Shown: piece by piece, positions 15,990 to 26,000 of the stretch | How the letters are laid out: each line of letters starts with the position of its first letter | Numbering within the stretch: the first letter of the stretch is position 1 | Source: Pseudonocardia halophobica | GTDB lineage: Bacteria; Actinomycetota; Actinomycetes; Mycobacteriales; Pseudonocardiaceae | DNA length: 64,000 nt | Assembly (NCBI RefSeq): GCF_027922425.1 | Contig: NZ_BSFQ01000033.1 | Span: 19,875-83,874, forward strand | Reading direction: 5' to 3' | The notes under the pieces: generated by a model | What the model saw: the letters and a program-made list of their open reading frames with translations, nothing else | Database searches by the model: none | Told to the model about the DNA's origin: nothing | Position numbers and translations under genes: made by a program

Positions 15990-17804
15990 TCAGCCGGTGT
16001 GGTGCACCTCCTGCAGGCCGTACACCGGGGTCGGGATCCCCTCGAGCCGGGCCTTGAGCTGCAGCGCCAGGTAGAGCGAGTAGTGGCGGCTCTGGTGCAG
16101 GTTGCCGCCGTGGAACCACAGCCCCTCCTGCTGGGTGGGCTTCCACATGTTGCGCTGCTCGCCCTCCCACGGGCCCGGGTCCTTGGTGGTGTCGGAGCCC
16201 AGCCCCCACACCTTGCCGACCTTGTCGGCGACCTCCGGGCTGATGAGGTCCGCGGCCCAGCCGTTCATCGAGCCGTACCCCGTCGCGTAGACGACGAGGT
16301 CCGCCTCGAGCTCGGTGCCGTCGTCGAGCTTCACGGTGTGCTCGGTCAGCTCGACGACCTGGCCCTGCACCAGCTTGACCTCTCCGTCGGCGATGAGGTC
16401 CGCCGCACCGACGTCGATGTAGTAGCCCGAGCCGCGGCGCAGGTACTTCATGAACAGGCCGGAGTCGTCGTCGCCCCAGTCGTGGCGGAACCCGGAGGCC
16501 TCCAGACGGTCGTAGAACTCCTGGTCCCGCTCCTTGATCGCCGCGTACACCGGCTGCTGGAAGGTGTGCATGATCCGGTACGGGATGGACGCGAAGGTCA
16601 TGTCGGCCTTCTGCGTGGTCATCCCGGCGGCGACCGCGCGCTCCGAGTACAGGTCGCCCAGCCCCAGGTCCATCAGGGAGTCGGACCTGACGATGTGGGT
16701 CGAGGAGCGCTGCACCATCGTGACGTCGGCGCCCACCTCCCACAGCGCGCCGCAGATGTCGAAGGCCGAGTTGTTCGACCCGACGACCACGACCTTCTTG
16801 TCCTTGTAGGCGTCCGGGCCCGGGTGCTTCGAGCTGTGGTGCTGCTCGCCCCGGAACACGTCCTGGCCGGGCAGCTGCGGCACGTTCGGCTTGCCGGACA
16901 TGCCGGTGGCCAGCACGAGCTGCTGGGGGTGGAGGGTGATCTCCTCGCCGTCACGGTCGACGACGACCGTCCACTCCTTCGCCTCCTCGTCGTACGAGGC
17001 GGACTTGCAGGTCGTGGAGGACCAGTAGTTGACCTCCATGACCTTCGTGTACATCTCGAGCCAGTCGGCGATCTTGTCCTTCGGCGCGAAGACCGGCCAG
17101 TTCTTCGGGAAGTCGATGTACGGCAGGTGGTCGTACCAGACCGGGTCGTGCAGGCAGAGCGACTTGTACCGGCCCCGCCACTGGTCGCCGGGCCGCGGGT
17201 ACCGGTCGACGACCACGTGCGGCACGCCGAGCTGCTTCAGCCGCGCGCCGAGCGCGATGCCGCCCTGCCCGCCGCCGACCACGACGACGTACGGCTGCCG
17301 GGTGCGGCCCATCTCCTCGACCTCGGCCTGACGGGCCTCGGACCAGGTCACGCGCTCGCGGTTGACGCCGTGCTCGGCGCCCATCGGCCGGCGCTCGCCC
17401 TGGGGCTCCTCGTGCTCCTTCAGCTCGTAGAGCGTGGTGAGGAAGGTCCAGGCGCCCTCGTCGGTGAGCCGCAGGTGCCCGCGGCCCCGGCCCACGGCCG
17501 TCTCGAACGCGATCCAGGCGTCGACGACGCCGTCGGCCTCGGTCGGCTCCTCGGTGGCGTGGAAGTTGCGTGCGTCCGTGGACTCCATGGTCGACCGCAG
17601 CAGGTCCGCGATCCCGTCGCGGTTCTCGACGGTCTTGATGTTCCAGGTGAACGCGACCAGGTCGCGCCAGAACGACGTCGTCGCGAAGAGGCCGGCCGCC
17701 CGCTCGGCGTCCCGGGCCGCGAGGGCGGCCTCGAAGTCGGCGAGCCACGTGTCGACCCGCTCGCGGGCCCCGGTGGCGGCGGCCGGTTCGAGGGTCTGGG
17801 TCAT
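15990..17804 (-). CDS. SnoaL-fused flavin-containing monooxygenase
   Basis: A 604-residue protein. Residues about 15-130 resemble a SnoaL/NTF2-like domain (TWLADFEAALAARDAERA, FWRDLVAFTWNIKT). Residues about 170-600 are an FMO/Baeyer-Villiger-type flavoprotein with VVVVGGGQGGIALGARL (FAD), DQWRGRYKSLCLHDP, VVVVGSNNSAFDIC (NADPH) and YATGYGSMNGWA. It should insert one oxygen atom into a soft nucleophile or ketone using NADPH. ATG 17804 has GGGAGG 7 nt upstream. The SnoaL-FMO fusion is common in actinobacteria. An inverted repeat lies in the divergent promoter region shared with the aldo/keto reductase. Confidence 0.92.
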   Translation of the reverse strand: MTQTLEPAAATGARERVDTWLADFEAALAARDAERAAGLFATTSFWRDLVAFTWNIKTVENRDGIADLLRSTMESTDARNFHATEEPTEADGVVDAWIAFETAVGRGRGHLRLTDEGAWTFLTTLYELKEHEEPQGERRPMGAEHGVNRERVTWSEARQAEVEEMGRTRQPYVVVVGGGQGGIALGARLKQLGVPHVVVDRYPRPGDQWRGRYKSLCLHDPVWYDHLPYIDFPKNWPVFAPKDKIADWLEMYTKVMEVNYWSSTTCKSASYDEEAKEWTVVVDRDGEEITLHPQQLVLATGMSGKPNVPQLPGQDVFRGEQHHSSKHPGPDAYKDKKVVVVGSNNSAFDICGALWEVGADVTMVQRSSTHIVRSDSLMDLGLGDLYSERAVAAGMTTQKADMTFASIPYRIMHTFQQPVYAAIKERDQEFYDRLEASGFRHDWGDDDSGLFMKYLRRGSGYYIDVGAADLIADGEVKLVQGQVVELTEHTVKLDDGTELEADLVVYATGYGSMNGWAADLISPEVADKVGKVWGLGSDTTKDPGPWEGEQRNMWKPTQQEGLWFHGGNLHQSRHYSLYLALQLKARLEGIPTPVYGLQEVHHTG

Positions 17805-17877
17805 GCGGACCTCCCTGTCCGTCTCCCGTGTGGTGCGTGCCACTCCACTGAAGCCCCCCGCGGCACGGGGATCAAGG

Positions 17878-17896
17878 GTTGCAGCGCCGTTGCAAC
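17878..17896. promoter_or_regulatory. Inverted repeat in the FMO/aldo-keto reductase divergent region
   Basis: GTTGCA and TGCAAC face each other with a 7-bp spacer, 74-92 bp upstream of both divergent starts. It is a candidate operator; no regulator gene is adjacent. Confidence 0.4.
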
Positions 17897-17957
17897 TCCG
17901 CGGCGGGCCGGTGCACCTCGAAGGGCGTCGTCACGGCATCGCGGCCGGCTGATGTGG

Positions 17958-17963
17958 CAGCGT
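17958..17963 (+). promoter_or_regulatory. -10-like hexamer for a leaderless reductase mRNA
   Basis: CAGCGT stands exactly 6 nt before GTG 17970, with no Shine-Dalgarno sequence. It supports 17970 over the in-frame ATG at 17952 as the start. Confidence 0.4.
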
Positions 17964-17969
17964 GGGGGC

Positions 17970-18959
17970 GTGACCTCCGTACGCCGCATCGGGATCGGGC
18001 TGGCCGCGGTCGGCCGGCCCGCGTACATCACCGCCGGACGGGAGCGCGACCTCGGCGACGCGCGGGACGTCGAGGCGCTGCGCGAACGCACGTGGGCGGT
18101 GCTCGACGCGGCCTACGCGGCGGGGATCCGGTACGTCGACGCCGCCCGGTCCTACGGCCGGGCCGAGGAGTTCCTGGCCGGCTGGCTGGCCGCCCGCCCG
18201 GACACGACGGACGTCGAGATCGGGTCGAAGTGGGGGTACCGGTACGTCGGCGACTGGCGGCTCGACGGGGTGCCGATGGTCGACTCCGCAGGCTCCGTCT
18301 CCGGAACACACGAGGTCAAGGACCACTCGGTCGAGGCGTTCGCCGAGCAGTCCGCGGAGTCGCTGGCGCTGCTCGGGGACCGGCTCGCGGTCTACCACGT
18401 GCACTCGGCGACGCTCGACACCGGCGCGCTCGACGACGCCGAGCTCCACCGTGCGATGGCCGACCTGCGCGAGCACGGGATCCGGGTCGGGATCTCGACG
18501 TCCGGGCCGCGGCAGGCCGAGGCCGTGCGGCGGGCGCTCGACGTGACCGTGGACGGCGAGCCGCTGTTCACCTCGTTCCAGAGCACCTGGAACATCCTCG
18601 AGCCGTCGGTCGGGCCGGCCCTGGCGGAGGCCGCGGACGCGGGCGCCAGGGTGATCGTCAAGGAGGCCGTCGCGAACGGGCGGCTGGCGCCGGGCGGCGC
18701 GACGGACTCGCGGGACGACCGGGTCGCCAACCTGGCCGACGAGCTGGGCACCAGCGTGGACCGGCTGGCGTTCGCGGCGGTGCTGGCCGAGCCGTGGGCG
18801 GGGATCGTGCTCTCCGGCGCCGTCGACCCCGCGCAGGTGGCGAGCAACGTGGCCGCGACCGGGCTGAAGATCCCGGCCGAGGTGGAGGACGAGCTGCTCG
18901 ACCTCGCCGAGCCCGCCGAGCAGTACTGGGCCGCCCGCGGCGCCCGCGCCTGGGCCTGA
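17970..18959 (+). CDS. Aldo/keto reductase
   Basis: A 329-residue NADPH-dependent oxidoreductase of the AKR superfamily. The catalytic tetrad is visible: Asp and Tyr in YVDAARSYG, Lys in EIGSKWGYRY and His in YHVHSATL. The C-terminal GAVDPAQVASNVAA is the cofactor-phosphate-binding end of the barrel. It probably reduces an aldehyde or ketone; the substrate is unknown. It is divergent from the SnoaL-FMO gene, and the two may share regulation from the 165-bp region between them. The GTG at 17970 gives the family-like RRIGIGLAAVG start. Confidence 0.92.
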   Translation: MTSVRRIGIGLAAVGRPAYITAGRERDLGDARDVEALRERTWAVLDAAYAAGIRYVDAARSYGRAEEFLAGWLAARPDTTDVEIGSKWGYRYVGDWRLDGVPMVDSAGSVSGTHEVKDHSVEAFAEQSAESLALLGDRLAVYHVHSATLDTGALDDAELHRAMADLREHGIRVGISTSGPRQAEAVRRALDVTVDGEPLFTSFQSTWNILEPSVGPALAEAADAGARVIVKEAVANGRLAPGGATDSRDDRVANLADELGTSVDRLAFAAVLAEPWAGIVLSGAVDPAQVASNVAATGLKIPAEVEDELLDLAEPAEQYWAARGARAWA

Positions 18960-19074
18960 ACCCGTGCGGGCCGTTCCGGAGAGGTGTTACCTGCGTCACG
19001 GGTTCGGGTAGAAAGCTCCCATCCTGGTCCGGACGCACCCGGCGTGCCGGCCGCGGGGGAGGGGAGAACGGCCG

Positions 19075-20046
19075 ATGTTGCGGACATCAGCACGTCGCCG
19101 CGCCGGTGTGGTCCTCGGTGCGCTCGAAGTCGCCGCGACGGTACTGGCCGGCTGCGGCGGGGGCAGCACCTCCGGATCGGGCTCCGGGTCCGGTTCCGGG
19201 GGCGGGATGACGGTCAAGGCCGGCGAGTTCCCCTGGAGCGCCGCCACGCTGACCAACGCGATCCTCGCCGAGGTCGCCGCGCAGCACCCGGAGCTGGGGG
19301 TCTCCCGGATCGACACCACCACGCTGGGGCCGGCCCCGGCGTGGGCCGGCGCACAGCGGGGCGACATCGACCTGCTCGCCGAGGTCGCGCTGCCCAACCA
19401 GCAGCAGCTGGCCGACAAGGCCAAGGACCGGATGAGCCTGGTGCACCAGACCTACGGCGGCGCCGCCCAGGGCTGGTTCGTCCCCACCTACGCCACGGAG
19501 CCCGGGCAGCCGCTCACCGGCCTCACCAGCGTCACGCAGCTCAACAACTACGCCGCCGCGCTCGGCAACAAGCTCGTCGATGCGGACCCGAGCTTCATCA
19601 CCACGCAGCAGAACGTTAAGCGGCTCGCGGGCTACGGCCTGACCCTGCAGCAGGTCACCTCCAGCGAGGCGGCCCAGCTGGCGGAGCTGAAGCGGGCGTA
19701 CGACAGTAGGAAGCCGATCCTCGTGTACCTCTACCACCCGCACTGGGTGTTCACGCAGTTCCAGATGACCCAGCTGAGCGAGCCCACGCCGTACCGGCCC
19801 GACTGCTTCACCACGGGCAACGGCGCCTGCGCGATGCCGGACTACTCGGCCTGGACCGCGGCGAGTACGACCCTGCAGCAGCAGACGCCGAAGTTCTACG
19901 CGATGCTGCAGAAGTTCGAGATCCCGGTGGCTGACGTCGAGGCCATGCAGAAGAGCGTCGACATCGACAAGCAGCCCGCCGACCAGGTCGCCAAGCAGTG
20001 GCTCGCGGCGAACCAGCAGCGCGTGCAGCAATGGCTGGCGGGCTGA
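19075..20046 (+). CDS. Glycine betaine/choline-type ABC substrate-binding lipoprotein (orphan)
   Basis: A 323-residue lipoprotein. The signal peptide ends in the lipobox VLAGC (Cys27), followed by a Gly/Ser linker of about 17 residues. The mature part resembles ProX/OpuAC-type binding proteins: VKAGEFPWSAATLTNAILAEVAAQ, GDIDLLAEVALPNQ, PILVYLYHPHWVFTQF with the aromatic residues typical of a betaine cage. ATG 19075 has a GGAGGGGAG ribosome-binding site. No permease or ATPase gene is adjacent on either side, so it must pair with a transporter elsewhere or serve as a sensor component. Confidence 0.86.
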   Translation: MLRTSARRRAGVVLGALEVAATVLAGCGGGSTSGSGSGSGSGGGMTVKAGEFPWSAATLTNAILAEVAAQHPELGVSRIDTTTLGPAPAWAGAQRGDIDLLAEVALPNQQQLADKAKDRMSLVHQTYGGAAQGWFVPTYATEPGQPLTGLTSVTQLNNYAAALGNKLVDADPSFITTQQNVKRLAGYGLTLQQVTSSEAAQLAELKRAYDSRKPILVYLYHPHWVFTQFQMTQLSEPTPYRPDCFTTGNGACAMPDYSAWTAASTTLQQQTPKFYAMLQKFEIPVADVEAMQKSVDIDKQPADQVAKQWLAANQQRVQQWLAG

Positions 20047-20110
20047 ACGTCGTGAGCGGGCGGCGCGTCCGCTCATTCCTAGCGAGCGAGAGCGCCCTTC
20101 GTCCGTCCGA

Positions 20111-21151
20111 CTACCGGACGCGGAGGACGGGCTTGCCGGGGGCGCGGTCGGGGGAGTCGAGGTAGGTGTGGGCGGCGGCGACGTCGTCGAAGTCGAAGAC
20201 CCGGTCGACCACCGGCCGCAGCGCCCCGCACGCCAGCCCGGACCGCACGAACGCGACCGCCCGGCGCAGCGCGGCCGGGTCGCCGGTGATCTCGAAGACC
20301 CGGTAGCGGCGGAGCCAGACGGCCGCGTACCCGCCGCCCGGCAGGGGAGTGGGCAGCCCGGACAGCCCGCCGTGCACGATCACGCTCGCCCCGGGCGCGC
20401 AGGCCGCGACCAGCTGGCCGACCTGCGGTCCGCCGACCGCGTCGAGGACCAGGTCGGCGCCTGCCGACCCGCCGGGATCGGCCCGCTCCAGAGCGGCACG
20501 GAGGGCGTCGGCGAGGGAGCCGCCGCCGGGGACCTCCCGGCCGTCGCCCTCGTACGCCCCGGTCACGACGACCTCGGCCGCGCCCGCCTCGCGGAGCGCC
20601 GCCTCCGGCCCGGGCGCCGGGACGGTCGCGACCGGCACCGCGCCCAGGTACCGCAGCACCTGCAGCGCCGCGACGCCGATGCTGTTCGCGGCCGCCGTGA
20701 CCACCACCCGGTCACCGGGCCGGACCCGCAGGATCTCGGCGACCATCCCGTACACCGTCACGTACGGCATCCAGACCGCCGCGCCGGTCACGGCGTCCAT
20801 CCCGGCCGGCCGCCGGACCAGCGCCGCGGCCGGCACCACCGCCTCCTCGGCGTAGACCGGGTAGTCGTTCTGGGAGAACGCCGGGACCACGCTGACGGCC
20901 TCGCCCGGGGCCCAGCCGGCGACGTCCGGCCCGACCTCGAGGATCTCACCGGCCGCCTCGGTGCCCAGCCCCGCCGGCAGCCGCGGGTCCTCGAGGTAGG
21001 TGCCGCGGCGGAAGTTCACCTCCGCCCGGTTCAGGCCGACGGCGTCGACCCGGATGCGGACCTCGCCGGGGCCGGGCGCGCGGACCGGCAGGTCCTCGAC
21101 GCGCAGCACCTCGGGTCCGCCGAGCTCGTGGAATCTGATCACGCGGGGCAC
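20111..21151 (-). CDS. MDR-family NADPH:quinone oxidoreductase / zinc-free alcohol dehydrogenase
   Basis: A 346-residue medium-chain dehydrogenase/reductase. It has the GroES-like start IRFHELGGPEVLRVEDLPV, GLNRAEVNFRRG, and a Rossmann motif VTAAANSIGVAALQVLRYLGA. The Cys/His ligands of zinc alcohol dehydrogenases are absent, pointing to the quinone-oxidoreductase branch, which reduces quinones or enals with NADPH. GTG 21151 is chosen because the N-terminal 21 residues upstream are Arg/Pro-rich and off-family; GTG 21142 is also possible. It is convergent with the betaine-binding lipoprotein and stands alone. Confidence 0.88.
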   Translation of the reverse strand: MPRVIRFHELGGPEVLRVEDLPVRAPGPGEVRIRVDAVGLNRAEVNFRRGTYLEDPRLPAGLGTEAAGEILEVGPDVAGWAPGEAVSVVPAFSQNDYPVYAEEAVVPAAALVRRPAGMDAVTGAAVWMPYVTVYGMVAEILRVRPGDRVVVTAAANSIGVAALQVLRYLGAVPVATVPAPGPEAALREAGAAEVVVTGAYEGDGREVPGGGSLADALRAALERADPGGSAGADLVLDAVGGPQVGQLVAACAPGASVIVHGGLSGLPTPLPGGGYAAVWLRRYRVFEITGDPAALRRAVAFVRSGLACGALRPVVDRVFDFDDVAAAHTYLDSPDRAPGKPVLRVR

Positions 21152-21221
21152 GCGGGGGATTCTGCCCCGCGCACGCCCGGGTGGCGGCCGCCGCACGTGC
21201 GCGACGACCGCCACCCGCCCC

Positions 21222-22871
21222 TCACGCGGGCAGGACGTGATCTCCCACCTTGTCCGTGGACAGGCACAGCGAGCACACGACCGCGTCGTGGGTCTCGCAC
21301 TTCGTGACGTCCGGGCGCTCGAAGTCCTGCCGGCAGACGTGGCAGTGCAGGACCTCGCCCGACGGGTTGCCGTGCTCGTCGAACATCGGCAGGTCGAGGC
21401 CGTCGTCGGTGCGCCGCAGGTAGTACCTCCCCTTCGTCGCGATCGCCAGCAGCGGCGGCAGCACCACGGCCAGGCCGATCGCGACGAGTGGGGAGAAGGG
21501 CTGGATCGCTGCGCCGAAGACCCCGAAGAACACCAGGATCGACACGCCCGCGGACACGATCATCGAGCCGAAGCCGACCGGGTTGACGGCGTAGAGCATG
21601 CCGCGCCGGAACTCGGGCGTGATCGGCGACAGCTTCAGCACGTACTTGTTGACCGCGATGTCGACGGCCACCACGACCACCCAGGACATGCCGCAGTTGG
21701 CGTAGAAGCCGAGGATCGTGTTGAGGAAGTCGAACATGTTCGCCTCCATCAGCACGAGCGCGATCACCAGGTTCACGCCGAGGAACACCAGCCGGCCCGG
21801 GTAGTGCTTGGTGACCCGGGTGAAGGAGTTCGTCCAGGCCAGCGAGCCGGAGTAGGCGTTGGTGACGTTGATCTTGATCTGCGAGATCACGACGAGGACG
21901 ACCGCGAGCGTCATCGCCAGCCACGGCGGCAGGAGGTCGCGGTAGATCTCCAGGAACTGGTGCACCGGCTGGTTGGCGACGGCGGCGCCGTCGGCCACGT
22001 TGGCGATCAGGTACACGGCGAGGAAGAGCCCGACGATCTGCTTGATCGCGCCGAAGAACACCCAGCCCGGGCCGGCGAGGATCATCGAGGTCCACCAGCG
22101 CCGGGAGTTCTCGGGCGTCTTCGGCGGCATGAAGCGCAGGTAGTCGATCTGCTCGGCGATCTGCGCGATCAGCGACAGGCACACGCCGGCGGCCAGCATC
22201 ACGGCGCCGAGGCTGGGCGTGCCCTGACCGTTCTCGCCCTGGTAGGCGAAGAAGGAGCCCACCGAGTCGGGGTGGCTGACCAGCAGGTAGACGAACGGCG
22301 CGACCATCAGGACCAGCCACAGCGGGGTGGTCCACAGCTGCAGCTTCGACAGCAGGGACATCCCGTACACGACCAGCGGGAAGATGATGAGCGTCGAGAG
22401 CGCGTAGCCCAGCCAGAGCGGGATGCCGAGCCCGAGCTCGAGGCCCTGGGCCATGATCGAGCCCTCGAGGGCGAAGAAGATGAACGTGAACGTCGCGAAG
22501 ATGACGTTCGTGACGACCGAGCCGTAGTAGCCGAAGCAGGAGCCGCGGGTGATCAGGTCGAGGTCGAGGTTGTAGCGCGCGGCGTAGTAGGCCAGCGGGA
22601 AGCCCGTGGCGAAGATGACCACCGCGAACACACCGATGCCCCAGAGGGCGTTGGTGGTGCCGTAGGAGATGCCGATGTTGGCGCCGATGGCGAAGTCGGC
22701 GAGGTAGGCGATGCCGCCCAGCGCCGTGACCCCGACGACCCCCGTCGACCACTTCCGGTAGCTGCGCGGGGCGAAGCGGAGGGTGTAGTCCTCCAGCGTC
22801 TCCTTCGCGGCGGTGCCGACGTCGGCGGTCGCCGCCGGCGCGGCGCTCGCCTCCCGGTTCTCGATGCTCAT
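21222..22871 (-). CDS. NCS1-type purine-cytosine permease-like transporter with C-terminal Cys-rich domain
   Basis: A 549-residue protein with about 12 predicted membrane helices between residues 40 and 475. GITALGG-like GVTALGGIAYLADFAIGANIGISYG and the later QIKINVTNAYSGSLAWTNSFTR are NCS1 (nucleobase-cation symporter 1) features. The soluble tail (about residues 505-549) has six potential ligands in the order CxxC, C, H, CxxC (CHVC, CETH, CSLC), which suggests two zinc or other metal sites; this is not part of an ordinary NCS1 permease. ATG 22871 has GGAAAGG upstream. It lies 153 bp downstream of the hybrid kinase on the same strand, so a signalling link is likely. Confidence 0.9.
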   Translation of the reverse strand: MSIENREASAAPAATADVGTAAKETLEDYTLRFAPRSYRKWSTGVVGVTALGGIAYLADFAIGANIGISYGTTNALWGIGVFAVVIFATGFPLAYYAARYNLDLDLITRGSCFGYYGSVVTNVIFATFTFIFFALEGSIMAQGLELGLGIPLWLGYALSTLIIFPLVVYGMSLLSKLQLWTTPLWLVLMVAPFVYLLVSHPDSVGSFFAYQGENGQGTPSLGAVMLAAGVCLSLIAQIAEQIDYLRFMPPKTPENSRRWWTSMILAGPGWVFFGAIKQIVGLFLAVYLIANVADGAAVANQPVHQFLEIYRDLLPPWLAMTLAVVLVVISQIKINVTNAYSGSLAWTNSFTRVTKHYPGRLVFLGVNLVIALVLMEANMFDFLNTILGFYANCGMSWVVVVAVDIAVNKYVLKLSPITPEFRRGMLYAVNPVGFGSMIVSAGVSILVFFGVFGAAIQPFSPLVAIGLAVVLPPLLAIATKGRYYLRRTDDGLDLPMFDEHGNPSGEVLHCHVCRQDFERPDVTKCETHDAVVCSLCLSTDKVGDHVLPA

Positions 22872-23024
22872 GCGGCTGCCTTTCCGGACATCGTCCGTTC
22901 GCGGAGTGACGTTCGGTGGTGATCTCCGGCGGCCCACCCGGGTGCGCGCCGGCGGGGGCTGCGCCGACCCCGACGACAGGGAACAGCCCCGCGCTAAACG
23001 ACCGCCAAGTGCCGCCCGATCAGG

Positions 23025-26000
23025 TCAGACCCCGCGCAGCGCCGCCGCGACCCGCGCGTGCTCGCCCGCGATCTGCTCGACGACGGGGCCCAGCTCGGCG
23101 AGCCCGCGCGACTCGGCGCGCCGGCACAGCCGGGCCATCGCGGTGGCGCCGAACGTGTCGCCGAGCCCCTTGAGGGTGTGCGCGGCGCGCTGCGCGGTCT
23201 CCGGGTCGCCGGCGGCCACGGCGGCCCGCAGCGAGTGCACGAGGTGCGGGGTCTCGCCGAGGAAGTCCGCCACGAGCCCGGAGAGGGTGTCCGCGTCGCC
23301 GCCGACGAGCTCGCGCAGCCGGTCGAGCGCCGCCGGGTCGAGCGGGCCGGGTGCTGTCGTGCCCTGCGGAGAAGGTCCGGGCGCGCGGGCCAGGGCCTCG
23401 GCGAGCTCGACGGCCACGAGCGGCTTGGTCAGGTGGTCGTCCATCCCCGCGGCCAGGCAGGTGTCCCGGCCGCCGGGCTCCGCGGTCACCGCGATGATCC
23501 ACGGTTGCCGGACCTCGGCCTCGGCCCGGATCCGGCGGGTGGCCCCGAGTCCGTCGAGCTCGGGCATCCGGACGTCCATCAGCACCACGTCGTAGTGCCG
23601 GTCGCGGACCGCGGCCACGGCCTCGAGGCCGTTGCTGACCACGTCGGCGCGGTGCCCGAGCCGGGTCAGCAGGAGCGACACGAGCCGCTGGTTGACCGGG
23701 TGGTCCTCGGCGACCAGGATCCGCGGCGCGACGCCCCCGGGCGCGATCGCCACCGGGTCGGCGGGCGCGTCCGCGAGCGCGCGGAACAACGCGGCGGGCC
23801 GGACCGGCTTGCTCACCACGGCGGCGATCCCGGTGCGGTCGCTGGGCGGAAGGCTGCCGAGCGAGGTGAGCAGGACCAGCGGCATCCCCGCGCCCGCGGG
23901 CCGCGCGTGGATCGCCGCGGCCAGGCACGGGCCGTCGAGCCCGGGCATGCGCTCGTCGAGCACGGCGACGTCGAACCGGCGGCCCTCGTCCAGCCAGTGC
24001 AGCGCGGTGGCCGCCGAGGTCGTGTCCCTGACCTGCATGCCCCACGCCCCGAGCCGCCGGCGCAGCAGCCGGAGGCTGCCGGGATGGTCGTCGACGACGA
24101 GGGCGCGCAGGCCGGAGAGCGCGCGGCCGGCGTCGGGCACGGGATCGCGGCGCACGCCCTCGGCGGCCTCCGCCTGCACGGTCACGGTGACCGACGTGCC
24201 GGCGCCGGGGGTGCTCTCCGCGGTCACCGACCCGCCCATGAGCTCGGCCAGCCGCCGGCAGATCGCCAGGCCGAGGCCGGTGCCCCCGTAACGCCGGGCG
24301 GTCGACGCGTCGACCTGCGTGAACGCCTCGAAGATCGACCCCAGCCGGTCCGCCGGGATACCGACGCCGGTGTCCCGCACGGTGAACCGCCACTCGTGCC
24401 CGCCCCCGCACGGCCGGGCGCCCACGGTCACGGTGACCTCGCCCCGGTCGGTGAACTTCACGGCGTTGCTCAGCAGGTTCAGCAGCACCTGGCGCACCCG
24501 CGTCACGTCGCCGACCAGGCCGGACGGGGTGCCGGGCTCGACCACGCAGAGCAGCTCGAGGTCCGTGGCGGCGGCGTCGGCGGCGACCAGCTCCAGGGCG
24601 CCCTCGATGCACTCGGCGACGTGGAACGGCCGCCGCTCCAGCTCGAGCCGGTCCGCCTCGATCTTGGAGTAGTCGAGGATGTCGTTGATCATGAGCAGCA
24701 GGGCGTGCGCGCTGTCCCGGACGATCTCCGCGAAGCGGCGCTGCTCGGGCCCGAGGTCGGTGTCGAGCAGCAGCCCGGACATGCCGATCACGGCGTTCAT
24801 CGGCGTGCGGATCTCGTGGCTCATCGTCGCGAGGAAGGCGCTCTTCGCCCGGTTGGCGCTCTCCGCGGCGGTGGCGGCGGCGCGCAGGGCGTCGGCGGTC
24901 CGGACCCGTTCCACCACCTGCCCGAGCTGCGCCGCGACGTCGGACAGCAGGGCAAGCAGCGCGGGATCGGGCTCGGCCGGGCCGGCCGCGACGAACTCCA
25001 CGACCGCGACGACCTCGCCCGCCGCGCGCACCGGGAGGGCCACGGCGACGCCGTCGGGGCCGGGGTGCCAGACCGGTTCGCCGGTGGCCAGCACCCGCTC
25101 GCGTGGGCCGGCGCCGGCGGGCGGGTCGCCGTGCTCGGTGAGGGAGGTGCCGTCGGCGAACGACGCGCGGCCCCGCGTCCAGCCGGTGTGGGCGCAGACC
25201 AGCGCCAGCACCTCGCGGGTGGCGGTCGGGAGGTCGGTGGCCCGGTGCGCGGTGGCCGCCACCCGGTGCAGCAGCCGCAGCTCGGCGGTGCGGGCCCGGA
25301 CGCGCTCGGCCATGCCGTTGAAGCGCCGGGCCAGCGCGCTGACCTCGCCGACGCCCGCCACCCGGGCCCGGACGTCGGCCTCGCCCGCTGCGATCCGGGC
25401 GGTGGCCGCGTCGAGCTCGGCGACCGGCCGCAGCACGTCCCGCCGGGTCACCACGACGAGCACCGCCATGCCGGCCAGCAACAGGACGGCCGTGGTGACC
25501 GCGGCCGCGGACCAGTCGCGGGCCCGCCCCGTGGCCTGCGCGGTCTCCTGCGCCGTCCGGGTGTCGACGAGCGAGAGCACCTGCCCGATCGGCCCCATGA
25601 TCTCGGCCTTGGCGTGCAGGTAGGTCGGGTCGTAGAGCATCGACGTGGCGCGGGCCCGGTCGGGGTCGGGGGTCGCCGCACCCGCCGCGACCAGCGTGAA
25701 CGCCTGCTCCTCGATCCGGGCCAGCGCGTCGGAACGGGCCTGGGCGGTGGCGAGGAGCGCCTGCTCCTGCGCGCTGAAGCCGGCGCGCGCGGCCAGCGTG
25801 GCGAAGGAGTCCGGCGGGGCGAACGGGGTCGGCCGCTGTCCGGTGTCGCTCACGACGTCCCAGTAGATGCCGTCGTAGCCCACCGGCCGGGGCGCGGTGC
25901 CGGCGCGGATCGCCAGGATCTCCCGGAACCAGTCCAGGTAGCGCGGCTCGCCGGTGGCGACGTACGAGCGGGCCATCCGCGTGAGGTCGTCGGAGGTCTG

